A stretch of DNA of 64,000 nt from Pelagicoccus enzymogenes (GTDB lineage: Bacteria > Verrucomicrobiota > Verrucomicrobiia > Opitutales > Opitutaceae), in contig NZ_JACYFG010000009.1 in NCBI RefSeq assembly GCF_014803405.1, positions 124,001-188,000 of the forward strand, read 5' to 3'. This document shows, one piece after another, positions 1 to 10,564 of the stretch. Under the pieces are notes generated by a model. The model was not told the DNA's origin. It worked only from the letters and a program-made list of their open reading frames with translations, and searched no databases. A program made the position numbers and the translations under genes. The stretch's first letter is position 1. Each line of letters opens with the position of its first letter.

Positions 1-3000
1 AGCATCGATCGTCTCGCCTTCCACCCCAACACCGGCGAGCTCATAGCCATCGACCACGACACCAGAGCAAACCTAAACCGTATCCACCGCGTCGATACCG
101 AATTTCTCGCCGTTACCGCCCTTCCCGATATCCCCATCACACTTCACACCAACGCATTCACCACCTACGGCCCCCTCCTCAACCTACTCCCCAGCAACTC
201 CGACGCCCCCTACCTCGACCACGTTATAAACGGGGTCGGACTCACCCAAGCCCCCCTCGAAACCGCCGTCAGCCTTCCCGACGCCTACCGCGAGCGAAAC
301 CTCCAAGGTCTAGTCAACCAATGGACAAGCCACTTCGATTCCCACTACGTCGCCCCCGGCGGCGCGCTCATCCACCTGTTTCAGCCCACCTACGACATCG
401 GCTACATCGCCTTCACAAACCGAGAGACTCTCGAGAGCGATAAAATCATTTTCCTCGAACCCACCTCCTATCCGCACGCCTACGTCGAAACTTTTGTTGG
501 CCCGCTCCAACTCGCTCCCGGACACAATTACCACGTCGCCACCCATTCCTCGCTCTTCGTCGAGGGCACCCGCATCTTTGTCCTCGACCTCGCCAAACAA
601 GAGATCTCCTTCCAAACCGACCTCCGCCATTTCGAGATGGCTCGCGACGACTCCTCAGCCGCGTTCTCTGCAGACGGAAAATCCCTCTTCATCGCCAACG
701 CCTTCCGCTTCGTTCGCTTAGACATCGCCAGCAACCAAATCGTCGCCGACTACCTTCCCCAGTCACCCGCCCGTATCCAAAAGCTCGCTCTCAACGCCAC
801 CCAATCCGGATACCTCGTCCTCGACGACCAACGTCAACTCTCGACTCTCACCCTCGACGCCAACGGCGCCCAGTTCGAAAAACAATACCGCAGCGTCGGC
901 GACTTCACCCTTCAAGCCGACACTGCCAGTCTCTTCACCCTGTATGAACCAAAGGGTTCACGCGACATCCGCTTCAACTTCTGGCTCGCCGACAGCTATC
1001 CCGACGGACAGCCCGTACGCGGTGCCCGCACCGCTTCCCACATGGACCAAACCGGTCCCTACCAAGCCATCTTCTCGCCCGCCGGCTCCTACGTCTTCAC
1101 CACCCAAGGCACCGGAGCCCTCCTCGACGCCTTTTCGCCCGAAAAGATCTTCATTCTCCCCCGCGACCGAAAACTCTACGACTCTCCAATCGATAGCCAA
1201 ACGCCGCCTGCAGCCGCCATCGACCAAAACGAGGCCTACCTCACCGTATTCGAAAACCAACGACTCTCCACCTTCGACTTCCATTCCCAAGAACACCTCT
1301 GGAGCATCGACATCCCACAAGACCGCCGCGTCTACCCTCTCTTCTACAACTACGAAAACCAACTCCTCGCCCTCCACACCAATCCCTACCAGCTCACCCT
1401 CCACGACGCCGAAACCGGAGCCGCCACTCCGTTTCCCGGATCCAACAGCATCCCCTCCACCCAAACCGATCCAACCTACCTTCAAGTCTCCCACAACCGA
1501 CAACACCTCATCCTCGGCGACGCCCAGAAAACCCATATTCTAAACCTGGATACAGGAAAAACCCGCACCACCCTCGACCTCCCTAGCCGAAACGTCGCCT
1601 TCGCCCTCTCGCCTCAATCGGATTTCCTACTCGCCGCAACCGCCTCCGGGCCCATCGAATTCTACAGTCTCGATCAGGCCCGCAACATAGGCGAACTCAC
1701 CGTGTATCCGGAAACAAACGACTGGACATTCGTCGCCTCCGACCACCGCTTCGAAAGCTCTCCCAATGCAGCCGATACGCTCTACACCGTCGTCGATCAT
1801 AAGATCGTCCCCGGGGGCCAACTCCTTGCCCAGCTCCACGAGCCAGGTCTCCTGCAAACCATCCTCGGCGGCGACCTCCCTTCACGAGCAGCCACCCAGA
1901 TCGAAGGCCTCGCCTCCCTTCCCCAAGTCAGCCTCGCCCTCGCCGACGGCACCCGCGGTCTCATAGTGGAAGACGACCTCGAGCTCGACACCGAAAACAC
2001 CACCGCCACCCTCACCCTCCGCGCCAGCGGAGCCAACCTTCTTTCCTCCGAACCCCGCCTCTACCACAACGGCAAGCTACTCGGCAGCAGCACCCGCGGA
2101 CTCACCGTCGAAGATGACGAAGAAGGCTCGGAGACCTACCTCTCCAAAAACTACACCGTTCCCCTCCTCCCCGGAAAAAACCGCTTCCGTGCCGTCGTTG
2201 TAACCGCTAGCGGCATCGAATCCTTCCCCGCCAACCTCACCCTCAACGCCCAGGGCCAAGCCCATTCCAACACCACAAGCGGCATCGCGCTACACACCCT
2301 CATCGTCGGAGCCAACCAGTACCAAAATCCCAAATACAACCTCAACTACGCTGCCGCCGACGCCGAAGCCTTTTCCAAAGCCCTGCAGGCAAAAGCAGCC
2401 AACATCTTCACCCGCATCGACACCCATCTCCTCCTCGACTCCGACGCCACCCGCTCCAACATCCTCGCCACTTTCAAAGAAATCGCCGACTCAGCCACCG
2501 CCCGCGACGTATTTATATTCTACTACGCCGGCCACGGCGTCGTAGACGAAACGCAAGACAAGCAGTTCTATCTCGCGCCCGTCAACGTCACCCAGCTCTA
2601 CGGAGATCCCGTTCACCTCGTCCAAAACGGCATCAGCGCCCAGCAGCTCCGCCAGCTCTCCGCCAACATCGCCGCCCAAAAGCAGCTCTTCCTCATCGAC
2701 GCCTGCCAATCCGCCGAAGCCCTCGTCACCATCGCCCAACGCGGCGCCGCCGAAGAAAAAGCCATCGCCCAGCTCGCCCGCAGCACCGGCACCCATTGGC
2801 TCACCGCTAGCGGCAGCCAGCAATTCGCCACCGAAGCCGAGGAGCTCGGCCACGGCCTCTTCACCCACGCCCTCCTCCAAGCCCTAGAAGGCGCAGCCGA
2901 CGCCGGCGACAAGCGAATCACCATCAACGAACTCAAAGCCTACCTAGAAACCCAAGTCCCCCAACTCTCCCAACAATACCGCGGCAGCGCCCAATACCCC

Positions 3001-3048
3001 AGCAGCTACGGCACCGGCCAAGACTTCCCAATCGCCATCATCCCGTAA
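1..3048 (+). CDS. Beta-propeller/caspase-like protein A (5' end outside window)
   Basis: The reading frame is open from the first base, so the gene begins upstream and the ATG at 637 is internal. About 640 residues resemble a WD40/Reg_prop-like beta-propeller, with repeated hydrophobic strands and SPxSDF or SPAGSY turns. A beta-sandwich linker follows and carries two TRGLxVEDD motifs (1951-1977 and 2092-2118) around a YHNGKLL strand. The C-terminal 250 residues are a caspase/metacaspase (peptidase C14) domain: the catalytic His lies in YYAGHGVV (codon 2533-2535) and the nucleophile Cys in LIDACQSAEA (codon 2704-2706). The Asp two residues before the Cys resembles metacaspases that cut after Arg or Lys; that specificity is inference. 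It is the first of four tandem paralogues, which have signal peptides, so export is likely. The substrate is unknown. Confidence 0.85.
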   Translation, partial: SIDRLAFHPNTGELIAIDHDTRANLNRIHRVDTEFLAVTALPDIPITLHTNAFTTYGPLLNLLPSNSDAPYLDHVINGVGLTQAPLETAVSLPDAYRERNLQGLVNQWTSHFDSHYVAPGGALIHLFQPTYDIGYIAFTNRETLESDKIIFLEPTSYPHAYVETFVGPLQLAPGHNYHVATHSSLFVEGTRIFVLDLAKQEISFQTDLRHFEMARDDSSAAFSADGKSLFIANAFRFVRLDIASNQIVADYLPQSPARIQKLALNATQSGYLVLDDQRQLSTLTLDANGAQFEKQYRSVGDFTLQADTASLFTLYEPKGSRDIRFNFWLADSYPDGQPVRGARTASHMDQTGPYQAIFSPAGSYVFTTQGTGALLDAFSPEKIFILPRDRKLYDSPIDSQTPPAAAIDQNEAYLTVFENQRLSTFDFHSQEHLWSIDIPQDRRVYPLFYNYENQLLALHTNPYQLTLHDAETGAATPFPGSNSIPSTQTDPTYLQVSHNRQHLILGDAQKTHILNLDTGKTRTTLDLPSRNVAFALSPQSDFLLAATASGPIEFYSLDQARNIGELTVYPETNDWTFVASDHRFESSPNAADTLYTVVDHKIVPGGQLLAQLHEPGLLQTILGGDLPSRAATQIEGLASLPQVSLALADGTRGLIVEDDLELDTENTTATLTLRASGANLLSSEPRLYHNGKLLGSSTRGLTVEDDEEGSETYLSKNYTVPLLPGKNRFRAVVVTASGIESFPANLTLNAQGQAHSNTTSGIALHTLIVGANQYQNPKYNLNYAAADAEAFSKALQAKAANIFTRIDTHLLLDSDATRSNILATFKEIADSATARDVFIFYYAGHGVVDETQDKQFYLAPVNVTQLYGDPVHLVQNGISAQQLRQLSANIAAQKQLFLIDACQSAEALVTIAQRGAAEEKAIAQLARSTGTHWLTASGSQQFATEAEELGHGLFTHALLQALEGAADAGDKRITINELKAYLETQVPQLSQQYRGSAQYPSSYGTGQDFPIAIIP

Positions 3049-3058
3049 CCCGATCCCC

Positions 3059-3152
3059 GTAGGGCGCGGGCTTTACTGCCCGTCCCGCAGAGCCCACCAT
3101 CCAGAAACCACCATAACACCACCGCGGGACGGGGATAACCCCCGCGCCCTAC
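3059..3152. repeat. Palindromic REP-like element, copy 1
   Basis: The element is a 94-bp imperfect palindrome that fills the gap between caspase genes A and B. The outer arms, gtagggcgcggg and cccgcgccctac, are perfectly complementary over 12 bp. The inner arms, cccgtcccgc and gcgggacggg, are complementary over 10 bp, with ttta-type mismatches between the two stems. Related copies lie at 6490-6619, 9892-9990 and 10561-10659. It could act as a transcript hairpin between the genes. Confidence 0.85.
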
Positions 3153-3157
3153 AGACA

Positions 3158-6100
3158 ATGCGACCCATCACACAAGCCATCCTCTTCACCCTGCTCCTCA
3201 GCCTACTCCCCTCCACCCACGCCCAACTCACCCCCGAGCTCATCCTCTCCACCGGCCTGCCGCACAACACGCCCCACATCGCCCTCTCACCCGATGGCGA
3301 AACCACCCTCACCACCCAGTTCGACGGCACCGCCATCTTCTACGAAACCGCCACCGGCCGCACACTCAATTCCGTCAACCTCGAGCACGACCGCTACACC
3401 GAACCCTACATCCCCATCTTCGCCAGCAAAGACACCGTCTACTTCCTCTCCGAAAAACGGATACGCACCTTCGACCTTCCCTCCTACTCCTTCAGCCGCG
3501 ACCTAAACGTTCCGGAACCTACCGCCTACGCACGCGACGCATCCTCCGGCCAACTCTACATCGCCGGCCAACGCGGCGAACGCGCCACGATCTGGACCGT
3601 CGATCCCGCCAACGGACGCATCCGCCCCTTCCACACCTGCACCCAAGAAACGCTCGACCCCATTACCCGCATCACCCTCGCCCCCCGCGAAAACCTCGCC
3701 CTCATCACCTTCAAGTCAGGCGCCACCGAACTCCTCAAAACCGGCCGCTCCTGGGTCGTCGCCAAAACGTATCCAGCATCCAAAGACCAACGCGTCCTCC
3801 TTCCCGACGGCCACATCCTCACCGCTCCAGAGGGCTACATCAATTCCATCACCCTTACCAATCCCGCCGACGCCTCCCCACCCGTCGAAATCGCCCTCCC
3901 GAAAAAAGCTCCGGTCGTAAACATCCTCCCTCCCGTTTCCCCCGACAAGCCAACCCTTGTATCCACCCGCGAAGACCTCTTCCAGCTCGACCCCGCCACG
4001 CGGCAGCTCGTCGCCATCCGCTCTTTCAAAAACGAATCCTTCGGATCGCAAACCGTTCGAAAAATCGCCACTTCCGCCGACCACGACTACATCTTCGTCC
4101 ACGCTGCCCTCAATTTCGACTACGCCCTCAGCTTCGTCCTCACCCCGGCCGCGCAGCAATTCACCCGCTGGCAAACAAACGCCTTCCGCCCCAGAGGCAT
4201 CCAAGCCAGCAGCTCCTCCCGCACCCTCCTCGTCAACGACAGCGACGGCCTCGTCAAACGCATCGATTTCACCCCCGCCGGCCTCTCCATCGCCTCGCAA
4301 AAAGGCCAACCGCTCAGCCAAATCAGTCTCGCAACACAATCCAACCAAATCGCCATCGGAGGGATTTCCTCAAGCTACCAAGAACCAAACTACCAATCAG
4401 CAACCCTCTACCCTCCCGCCTTCTCAAAACCAATCACCACTCTCAAGCACCGTGGAACCGACACCGACAACAACCGCCGATCCTCCACCACACCCATCCT
4501 CAGCCCCAGCGGAAACCACCTCGTCATCGTCGACCCCGTAGGCTTCCACGTTCGAACCTCGAACGGAAACTTCCTCTGGAAATTTGCTCACAAGCCAAAC
4601 CTGCGCCCCTCCGACTTCGCATTCAACGACAACGAAACACGCCTCTTCTTCCACAAAAGCCAAAACGACAACAGCAAGAGTACAGTCGTCGCCGTCGAGC
4701 TACAAACCGGAAAGCAGCTCTGGGAAATCCCCGCCCACGCCACCCACCTTCGCTACGATCCCACCGACAACGCCCTCCGTTTCGCTACCGTAAAAAGCTA
4801 CCGCAGCAACACCTCCAGCGGTACCAAGAACTACATCCGGCACTTCGTGAATACCGTCGACGCCGACACTGGGACGGCCAAACGCGAGCCCTCTCGCATC
4901 GACGTATTCGCCGACTACCCCGATATCGTAGCCGCCACCCCCGACGGCCGACGCTGGGTTTTCCAAGACAACAAAACCCTGCGCATCGTTTCCGCTCCCT
5001 ACTTCAGAAACCCTTCAAATATTCCCCTCCGAAAGCGCGTATCCAGCGGAGCCTTCCTCGCGGGCAATAAACACCTCGCAGCCCTTTCCGATAACAGAAT
5101 CGCTTTCTTCGATACCGACGCCCCAACCTACCTCGGCGAGCTCAGCCTCCTCCAATCCGACGCTCAATGGGCCTTCGTCAACCGTGACGGACTCTTCGAC
5201 GCGCCAGCCGAAACCCAATCCGCCCTCAACTTCGCCTTTGGGCTCACCCCCGCACCGCTCGCCTCCTTCTACGAACCTTACTTCCGCCCCCGCCTCCTCA
5301 ACGCCCTCTTCGAAGGACAAGCCGTCACCCCTCCCACTATCGACATAGCCACTCTCGCCCAGCCTCCCGCCACCAAGATAACCCTCCTGGACAAAGCGAC
5401 CAATAGTATCCTCGACTCCACTACGACCGAGCAAAACGAAATCCTCCTCAACGTAGCCATCGCTTCTCCCACCACTCCCCTTCGCGAAGTCCGCGTCTTC
5501 CACAACGGCAAACGCCTCAACCTCGCCACCCGTGGCCTCTTCGTCGAAGACGACACAGCCGAAACCACCGACTCTCCCGCCCCCAGCTACAACCAAAATC
5601 GCCAGTTCCCCATCCAACTGCTCCCCGGCGACAACACCCTCACTGTCGTCGCCCTCAATGCCCAAAACATCGAGTCTCCTCCCGCCGAGCTCAGCATCCA
5701 CCTCAAGGCTGATCCCAACAAAACCCGCCCCGCCCTCCACCTCGTCGCCATCGGCATCGACCAGTATCAAAACGAGAAATACAATCTCAACTACGCCGTC
5801 GCCGACGCCACCGCCTTCGCAACAACGCTCCAGCAAAACTCCACCCCGCTCTTCAGCACGGTCAACTACCACCCCGTCAAAAACGACCAAGCCATCAAAC
5901 AAACCCTAGTCTCAACCCTCGAAGAAATCCAAAAGACCGCCACCCCCGACGACGTATTCATATTCTACTACGCCGGGCACGGAGTCGTCGCCAAGCAAGG
6001 CCAAGGCGACTTCTACCTCGTCCCCCACGACGTCACCCAACTCTACGGCGCCGACGACCAGCTCCAAAGCCGAGCAGTATCCAGCATCCAGCTCCAAGAG

Positions 6101-6493
6101 CTATCCAGTCAAATCTCCGCTCAAAAGCAGCTCTTTATCCTAGACGCCTGCCAATCCGCCGGAGCGATCGCCAGCATCAGCCAACGCGGCGCCGCCGAAG
6201 AGAAAGCCATCGCCCAGCTCGCCCGCAGCACCGGCACCCATTGGCTCACCGCCAGCGGCAGCCAGCAGTTCGCCACCGAGTTCGCCGAGCTCGGCCACGG
6301 AGCCTTCACCTACACCTTGCTTCAAGCCCTCAACGGCGCTGCCGATAAAGGCGACAGCCAAATCACCGTCAACGAACTCAAAGCCTATCTAGAAAGCCAA
6401 GTCCCCGAAGTCACCGCCAAGCACAAAGGCACCGCCCAATACCCCGCCAGCTACGGCTACGGCCAAGACTTCCCCATCGCATTACTCCCGTAG
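3158..6493 (+). CDS. Secreted beta-propeller/caspase-like protein B
   Basis: This 1111-residue protein begins with a clear signal peptide (MRPITQAILF, cleavage near THAQ), so it acts outside the cytoplasm. Residues about 25-720 look like one or two beta-propellers. A beta-sandwich linker carries one ATRGLFVEDD motif (5528-5554). Residues about 860-1111 are a C14 caspase-like domain with His941 in YYAGHGVV and Cys998 in ILDACQSAGA. The C-terminal QRGAAEEKAIAQLARSTG block is nearly identical at DNA level to protein A, while the propeller has diverged strongly. The TAG stop lies inside the palindromic repeat that follows. The start is the ATG 5 bp after repeat copy 1. Targets are unknown; proteolysis is inferred from the intact dyad. 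Confidence 0.88.
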   Translation: MRPITQAILFTLLLSLLPSTHAQLTPELILSTGLPHNTPHIALSPDGETTLTTQFDGTAIFYETATGRTLNSVNLEHDRYTEPYIPIFASKDTVYFLSEKRIRTFDLPSYSFSRDLNVPEPTAYARDASSGQLYIAGQRGERATIWTVDPANGRIRPFHTCTQETLDPITRITLAPRENLALITFKSGATELLKTGRSWVVAKTYPASKDQRVLLPDGHILTAPEGYINSITLTNPADASPPVEIALPKKAPVVNILPPVSPDKPTLVSTREDLFQLDPATRQLVAIRSFKNESFGSQTVRKIATSADHDYIFVHAALNFDYALSFVLTPAAQQFTRWQTNAFRPRGIQASSSSRTLLVNDSDGLVKRIDFTPAGLSIASQKGQPLSQISLATQSNQIAIGGISSSYQEPNYQSATLYPPAFSKPITTLKHRGTDTDNNRRSSTTPILSPSGNHLVIVDPVGFHVRTSNGNFLWKFAHKPNLRPSDFAFNDNETRLFFHKSQNDNSKSTVVAVELQTGKQLWEIPAHATHLRYDPTDNALRFATVKSYRSNTSSGTKNYIRHFVNTVDADTGTAKREPSRIDVFADYPDIVAATPDGRRWVFQDNKTLRIVSAPYFRNPSNIPLRKRVSSGAFLAGNKHLAALSDNRIAFFDTDAPTYLGELSLLQSDAQWAFVNRDGLFDAPAETQSALNFAFGLTPAPLASFYEPYFRPRLLNALFEGQAVTPPTIDIATLAQPPATKITLLDKATNSILDSTTTEQNEILLNVAIASPTTPLREVRVFHNGKRLNLATRGLFVEDDTAETTDSPAPSYNQNRQFPIQLLPGDNTLTVVALNAQNIESPPAELSIHLKADPNKTRPALHLVAIGIDQYQNEKYNLNYAVADATAFATTLQQNSTPLFSTVNYHPVKNDQAIKQTLVSTLEEIQKTATPDDVFIFYYAGHGVVAKQGQGDFYLVPHDVTQLYGADDQLQSRAVSSIQLQELSSQISAQKQLFILDACQSAGAIASISQRGAAEEKAIAQLARSTGTHWLTASGSQQFATEFAELGHGAFTYTLLQALNGAADKGDSQITVNELKAYLESQVPEVTAKHKGTAQYPASYGYGQDFPIALLP

Positions 6494-6619
6494 GGCGCGG
6501 GCTTTACTGCCCGTCCCGCAGAAGCCATCCCATAAGTCCCGCACAAACCGATCAAAACCAAACCGCCAATTCCACCCAAAACCGACCGCCACGGGCCGAA
6601 AAATAAACCTCGCCCCTAC
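6490..6619. repeat. Palindromic REP-like element, copy 2 (degenerate right arm)
   Basis: The left arm matches copies 1, 3 and 4 exactly over gtagggcgcggg plus the gcccgtcccgcag stem. The right arm (about 6586-6619, ending cgcccctac) is eroded and the middle is longer, so this looks like an older or rearranged copy. Its second to fourth bases are the TAG stop codon of caspase gene B. Confidence 0.75.
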
Positions 6620-6646
6620 CACATCCACTTTTTCAAAACCAAAACC

Positions 6647-9600
6647 ATGCTCCCTCGTCTCCTCACCTTCCTAACCCTCACCCTCATCGCCACCGCCTCC
6701 CAAGCCGCCTGGCAAATCGAGTCCCCCGACCCGCTCGAGCAAAGCCCCGACGGCTCCCTTCTCGTCGTATCCAAAAAACAAGACTATTCCCTAACCGGCT
6801 TCTCCGTCCACGACCGCGAAACCCTCGCTACCCAATTCCTAGTACGCCAAGCTGACGCCCAACCACGCCACTTCGCCCCCGACAACTCCCGCCTCTACTA
6901 CACCACCCCCACCGAAGGCCTTTTCGCCCTCGACCTCACCACCGGTGTCATCACCAAGCTCGCTCCCATCCCTCACATCCTCAGCCTCGCCCAAAACAGC
7001 CAAACCGGGCAACTCGTCACTCTCTCCGGAACTTGGGACAGCGACGCCCACAGCCTCCACCGCATCGATCCCACCGGCGCAAACGCCCCGCAACTCCTCG
7101 GAACCATCACCGCCCAAAACCTGCCTTGGCTGGAATTCAAGGCCATCCTACCCGCACGCGAACCAGACCAAGCCCTCCTCATCTTCCGCGAGATCGGCCC
7201 GCCAAAAAACCAGTGGGACCCCAAAACCTGGGGCGACTTTCGCTTCACCCAGGTCTCCCTAGAAACCGGAGCAATCGCCAGCAACGCCACCATGCCCGCG
7301 CCTAACGAAAGCTTTTTCCTCTACGAGACGATCCGCTGGACCAACGACCAACGCCAGCTCCTCGAATACGCCAGCGGCGCCTACCTTCAGATCGATCCCT
7401 ACGCCGGCAAGATCACCCGCACCCTCGACCTCCGCAACGTCAAGTTCAGCCTGTATCCAAATAACCAAGTCGTATCCCTGCGCACCGTCACCGAAGAAGG
7501 CGAAACCCGACACTACCAAGACTTCCTCGAAGGCGGCACGCTGAAGACCATCCGCAACGTCCGCGTGCCAGAACCCAACACCTGGCCCCCGCGACCCGCT
7601 GGCCTCATCGAAAGCCTCAACCTCCCCAACCTCCCCTCGCCCGGCGCCTACGCCAACTATACCTTCCACCCCAGCAAACCTGAATTCTTCGCCACCGACT
7701 CCGGCGAAGGCGTGCACTTCTTCCGCGTCGCCCCCTCCGGCCTCAAGCACCAAAGCCGCGGCATGGGAGCCTACCAAGCCCGCTACACGCCCGACGGAAA
7801 ACACATCCTCTTCGAAGGCCTTTTCGACCCACCCACCGAGCAAATCGCAGCCGACAAATTTCCGTCCCCCGGTAGCCTCGTCTACGAGGACCCTCCGCTA
7901 CGCACCACCTCTCCAGTCTACACCGGAGACCATGAAATCTCCCCCAGCGGCAATTGGCTCATCAAGATAAACAACCGCGACGCCACCCTGCACCGCTTCG
8001 GCGAGCCCGCCATCCTTAGCAGCCTCGGCGGAGTCGGCACCTACGACGCCCCCATGCCAAGCTTCCGCTTCGCCTCCGACGAAACCGCTCTCTACCGCCT
8101 CGCTCGAACCGTCAGTTGGGACGACTACGACAACCAGATCATCGGCCTGCGCCTCGAAGCCCTCCCTCTCGATCCCGCCAACGAATTCCCGGAACCGACC
8201 TGGACCGTCGAACTGCCACACAGCAATCTCGTCTGGCTCGACAAAACCGTCGCTCAAGAGATCCATTTCCTGGACACGCAATCCGGACAGCTGCTCCTCC
8301 TCGACCCCCGCGACGGCAGCAGCAGCTCCCAAGCAATTACCGGCCTCGACCCGGAAAATTTCGTAGTACCCACCAACAGCGTACAGTGGCACCCGAGCCG
8401 CGATCTCGTCTACGTCGCCAGCGGTTCGCAAGTTACAACGCTCGACCTCGCCGCCTCTCCTCCCACAGCCGCCAGCGTCACTGTGCCCGCAAGCATTAGA
8501 CAGCTCCACCGCTACGGCGACGGACGCCATCTCGTCGCCCAACTCGAAACCGGCCCCCTCGTCTTCCTCGACACTCAACCTACTCCCCTCCGCCCCACTC
8601 TCCAGCTCGAATTCTACGACTTGGACCAAGGCGACTACCTCGCCTTCACCCCCAACGGCAAGTTTGACGCCTCCGCCCCTATCCGCCAAAGCGGTCAACT
8701 CCTCCAAGGCACCCGCCCCACGGCGCTCGCCACCGTCTTCGAGCGAGACTACCGCCCCGACCTCCTCGCCACTGCTCTCGGCGAAGACGCCCTCTCCACC
8801 GACGAAGAGATCCCCGCCTACGTCCAGCCACCCTCTCTCACCGTCGGCGAGCAATGGGTCAGCGCCCTCGAACGTCGCATCAACGTAAACTCCGAATCCA
8901 AACAATACCCCCTTTCCACCGTATCCATTTATCAAAACGAAAAGCTCGTCCACAGCTTCCCAGCCAACGGAAAAACCAGCCTGCGCGACAACCACGTCCT
9001 CGATCTCCTGCTCGAACAAAACCGCATCAAAGTCGTATCCACCAACACCGCCGGCGTCAGCGTCACCTCCGAGGAGATCGTCATCGATCCCCCCGAAGCC
9101 CTCCTGCGGGAAAAGATCGCCGCCCGCCGCCCCGCCGAGCTCCACCTCTTCGCCGTCGGCGTCAACCAGTATCGCAATCCCGAATACAACCTAAACTTCG
9201 CCGAAGCCGACGCCTCCGGCGTGCTCGCCAAGATCCAAGCCGCCAACCGCGATCTTTTCGCCAAGATCAACGTCCACCACCTCGAAAGCGCCGCCGCCAC
9301 CCACGACGGCATTCTCGCCGCCTTCGCCCAGATCCGCGCCAACGCCCTACCGCACGACGCCTTCATCTTCTACTTCGCCGGCCACGGCGTCATGTCCCGG
9401 GACGACGCACAGTTCTACCTCATCCCCCACGACGTCACCCGCATCTACGGCGAAAGCCAAAGCCTCAGCCAAAACGGCATATCCGCCAATCAACTACGCG
9501 ATATCTCAGCCACTATTAAGGCCCAGAAGCAGCTATTCATCCTCGACGCCTGCAACTCCGGCGGAGCCCTGCAAGCCTTCGCCCAACGCGGAGCCAGCCA

Positions 9601-9895
9601 AGAAAAGGCCCTCGCCCAACTCGCCCGGGCCACCGGCACGCATTGGATCGCCGCCTCCTCCGCCAGCCAATTCGCCACCGAGTTCGCCGACCTCGGCCAC
9701 GGCGCCTTCACCCACACGCTGCTGCAAGCCCTCGACGGCGGGGCCGACACCGGCGACCGCCGCATCACCATCAACGAGCTCAAGGCCTACCTCGAGAGCG
9801 AGCTCCCCACCATCACCCAAAAGTACAAAGGCGCCCCCCAATACCCCGCCAGCTACGGCTACGGCCAAGACTTCCCTATAGCATTACTCCCGTAG
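6647..9895 (+). CDS. Secreted beta-propeller/caspase-like protein C
   Basis: This 1082-residue paralogue has a signal peptide (MLPRLLTFLT, cleavage near SQAA). Residues about 25-690 form a propeller-like region, for example YTPDGKHILF and ISPSGNWLIK blades. A linker follows, but it lacks the TRGLxVEDD motif of the other three copies. The caspase-like domain (about 830-1082) has His913 in FYFAGHGVM and Cys969 in ILDACNSGGA. The NSGG context is closer to canonical metacaspases than the QSAG of the paralogues. It is the most divergent member of the array. The stop TAG is contributed by repeat copy 3. Activity and targets are inferred from the family only. Confidence 0.88.
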   Translation: MLPRLLTFLTLTLIATASQAAWQIESPDPLEQSPDGSLLVVSKKQDYSLTGFSVHDRETLATQFLVRQADAQPRHFAPDNSRLYYTTPTEGLFALDLTTGVITKLAPIPHILSLAQNSQTGQLVTLSGTWDSDAHSLHRIDPTGANAPQLLGTITAQNLPWLEFKAILPAREPDQALLIFREIGPPKNQWDPKTWGDFRFTQVSLETGAIASNATMPAPNESFFLYETIRWTNDQRQLLEYASGAYLQIDPYAGKITRTLDLRNVKFSLYPNNQVVSLRTVTEEGETRHYQDFLEGGTLKTIRNVRVPEPNTWPPRPAGLIESLNLPNLPSPGAYANYTFHPSKPEFFATDSGEGVHFFRVAPSGLKHQSRGMGAYQARYTPDGKHILFEGLFDPPTEQIAADKFPSPGSLVYEDPPLRTTSPVYTGDHEISPSGNWLIKINNRDATLHRFGEPAILSSLGGVGTYDAPMPSFRFASDETALYRLARTVSWDDYDNQIIGLRLEALPLDPANEFPEPTWTVELPHSNLVWLDKTVAQEIHFLDTQSGQLLLLDPRDGSSSSQAITGLDPENFVVPTNSVQWHPSRDLVYVASGSQVTTLDLAASPPTAASVTVPASIRQLHRYGDGRHLVAQLETGPLVFLDTQPTPLRPTLQLEFYDLDQGDYLAFTPNGKFDASAPIRQSGQLLQGTRPTALATVFERDYRPDLLATALGEDALSTDEEIPAYVQPPSLTVGEQWVSALERRINVNSESKQYPLSTVSIYQNEKLVHSFPANGKTSLRDNHVLDLLLEQNRIKVVSTNTAGVSVTSEEIVIDPPEALLREKIAARRPAELHLFAVGVNQYRNPEYNLNFAEADASGVLAKIQAANRDLFAKINVHHLESAAATHDGILAAFAQIRANALPHDAFIFYFAGHGVMSRDDAQFYLIPHDVTRIYGESQSLSQNGISANQLRDISATIKAQKQLFILDACNSGGALQAFAQRGASQEKALAQLARATGTHWIAASSASQFATEFADLGHGAFTHTLLQALDGGADTGDRRITINELKAYLESELPTITQKYKGAPQYPASYGYGQDFPIALLP

Positions 9896-9990
9896 GGCGC
9901 GGGCTTTACTGCCCGTCCCGCAGAGCCCACCATCAAAAAAACACAAAGCAACCAAACCACCGCGGGCCGGGGAATAAACCCCGCCCCTAC
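9892..9990. repeat. Palindromic REP-like element, copy 3
   Basis: This 99-bp element starts gtagggcgcggg and ends cgcccctac. It is nearly identical to copy 4, including the AT-rich middle (catcaaaaaaacacaaag). It supplies the TAG stop of caspase gene C and lies 10 bp upstream of the RAYT start. Confidence 0.85.
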
Positions 9991-10000
9991 AAAAAGCATC

Positions 10001-10564
10001 GTGCCACAGCTCCCCATCCGCAAAACGCACCACCTCGCCTACGGACGCGTCTCGATTCCAGGAGCTACCTACTTCATCACCCTCGTCACCCAAAACCGCA
10101 AAACCGACCTCACCGCCAACGACCATCCCGAGCACATCGCCGACACCCTTCGCGCCCTTCATCGAGATAAAATAATAAACCTCCGCTGCGCCACAACCAT
10201 GCCTGATCACCTGCATCTGCTCTTCGTCCTCGGCGAGGTCTGCTATCTCTCGCTCGCAATCTCCAAGTTCAAAAACGCCACCCGCAAAGCTCTCGCCGCC
10301 CATTCACTCTACTGGCACCGCAACTACTACGACCACCGCATCCGCCAAGAAGCCAACACCAACGACTTCGCCCGTTACATCTTCCTCAACCCCTATCGAA
10401 AGAGCCTCCTGACCGCCGACCAACTCTGGCCCCACTGGCTCTGCAACCGCACCTACAAGCCCGACTTCCAACAACAACTCACCCCCAACGGCACCCCACC
10501 CGCAGCTTGGTACAAAAACGCTCCCACCGCCCAAGACCTAATTGATCAAGACACTCACCCGTAG
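10001..10564 (+). CDS. REP-associated tyrosine transposase (RAYT, Y1_Tnp/IS200-like)
   Basis: This 187-residue protein is a single-strand HUH-type transposase of the RAYT group. The HUH pair is His70/His72 in TMPDHLHLL and the likely nucleophile is Tyr126 in ARYIFLNPYR; the YxxxNP context is typical of RAYTs. The length is normal for the family. The start used is GTG at 10001, preceded closely by repeat copy 3, and the TAG stop lies in repeat copy 4. RAYTs bind and nick REP hairpins and usually persist as single-copy genes, so it probably mobilised or maintains the palindromes in this cluster; that link is inference. There is no passenger gene. Frame and motifs look intact, so activity is possible. 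Confidence 0.88.
   Translation: MPQLPIRKTHHLAYGRVSIPGATYFITLVTQNRKTDLTANDHPEHIADTLRALHRDKIINLRCATTMPDHLHLLFVLGEVCYLSLAISKFKNATRKALAAHSLYWHRNYYDHRIRQEANTNDFARYIFLNPYRKSLLTADQLWPHWLCNRTYKPDFQQQLTPNGTPPAAWYKNAPTAQDLIDQDTHP

Noticed and set aside
7898-9145. Long antisense frame within caspase gene C (415 codons)
   Set aside because: Low-complexity composition with no domain; it mirrors the codon bias of the real gene.
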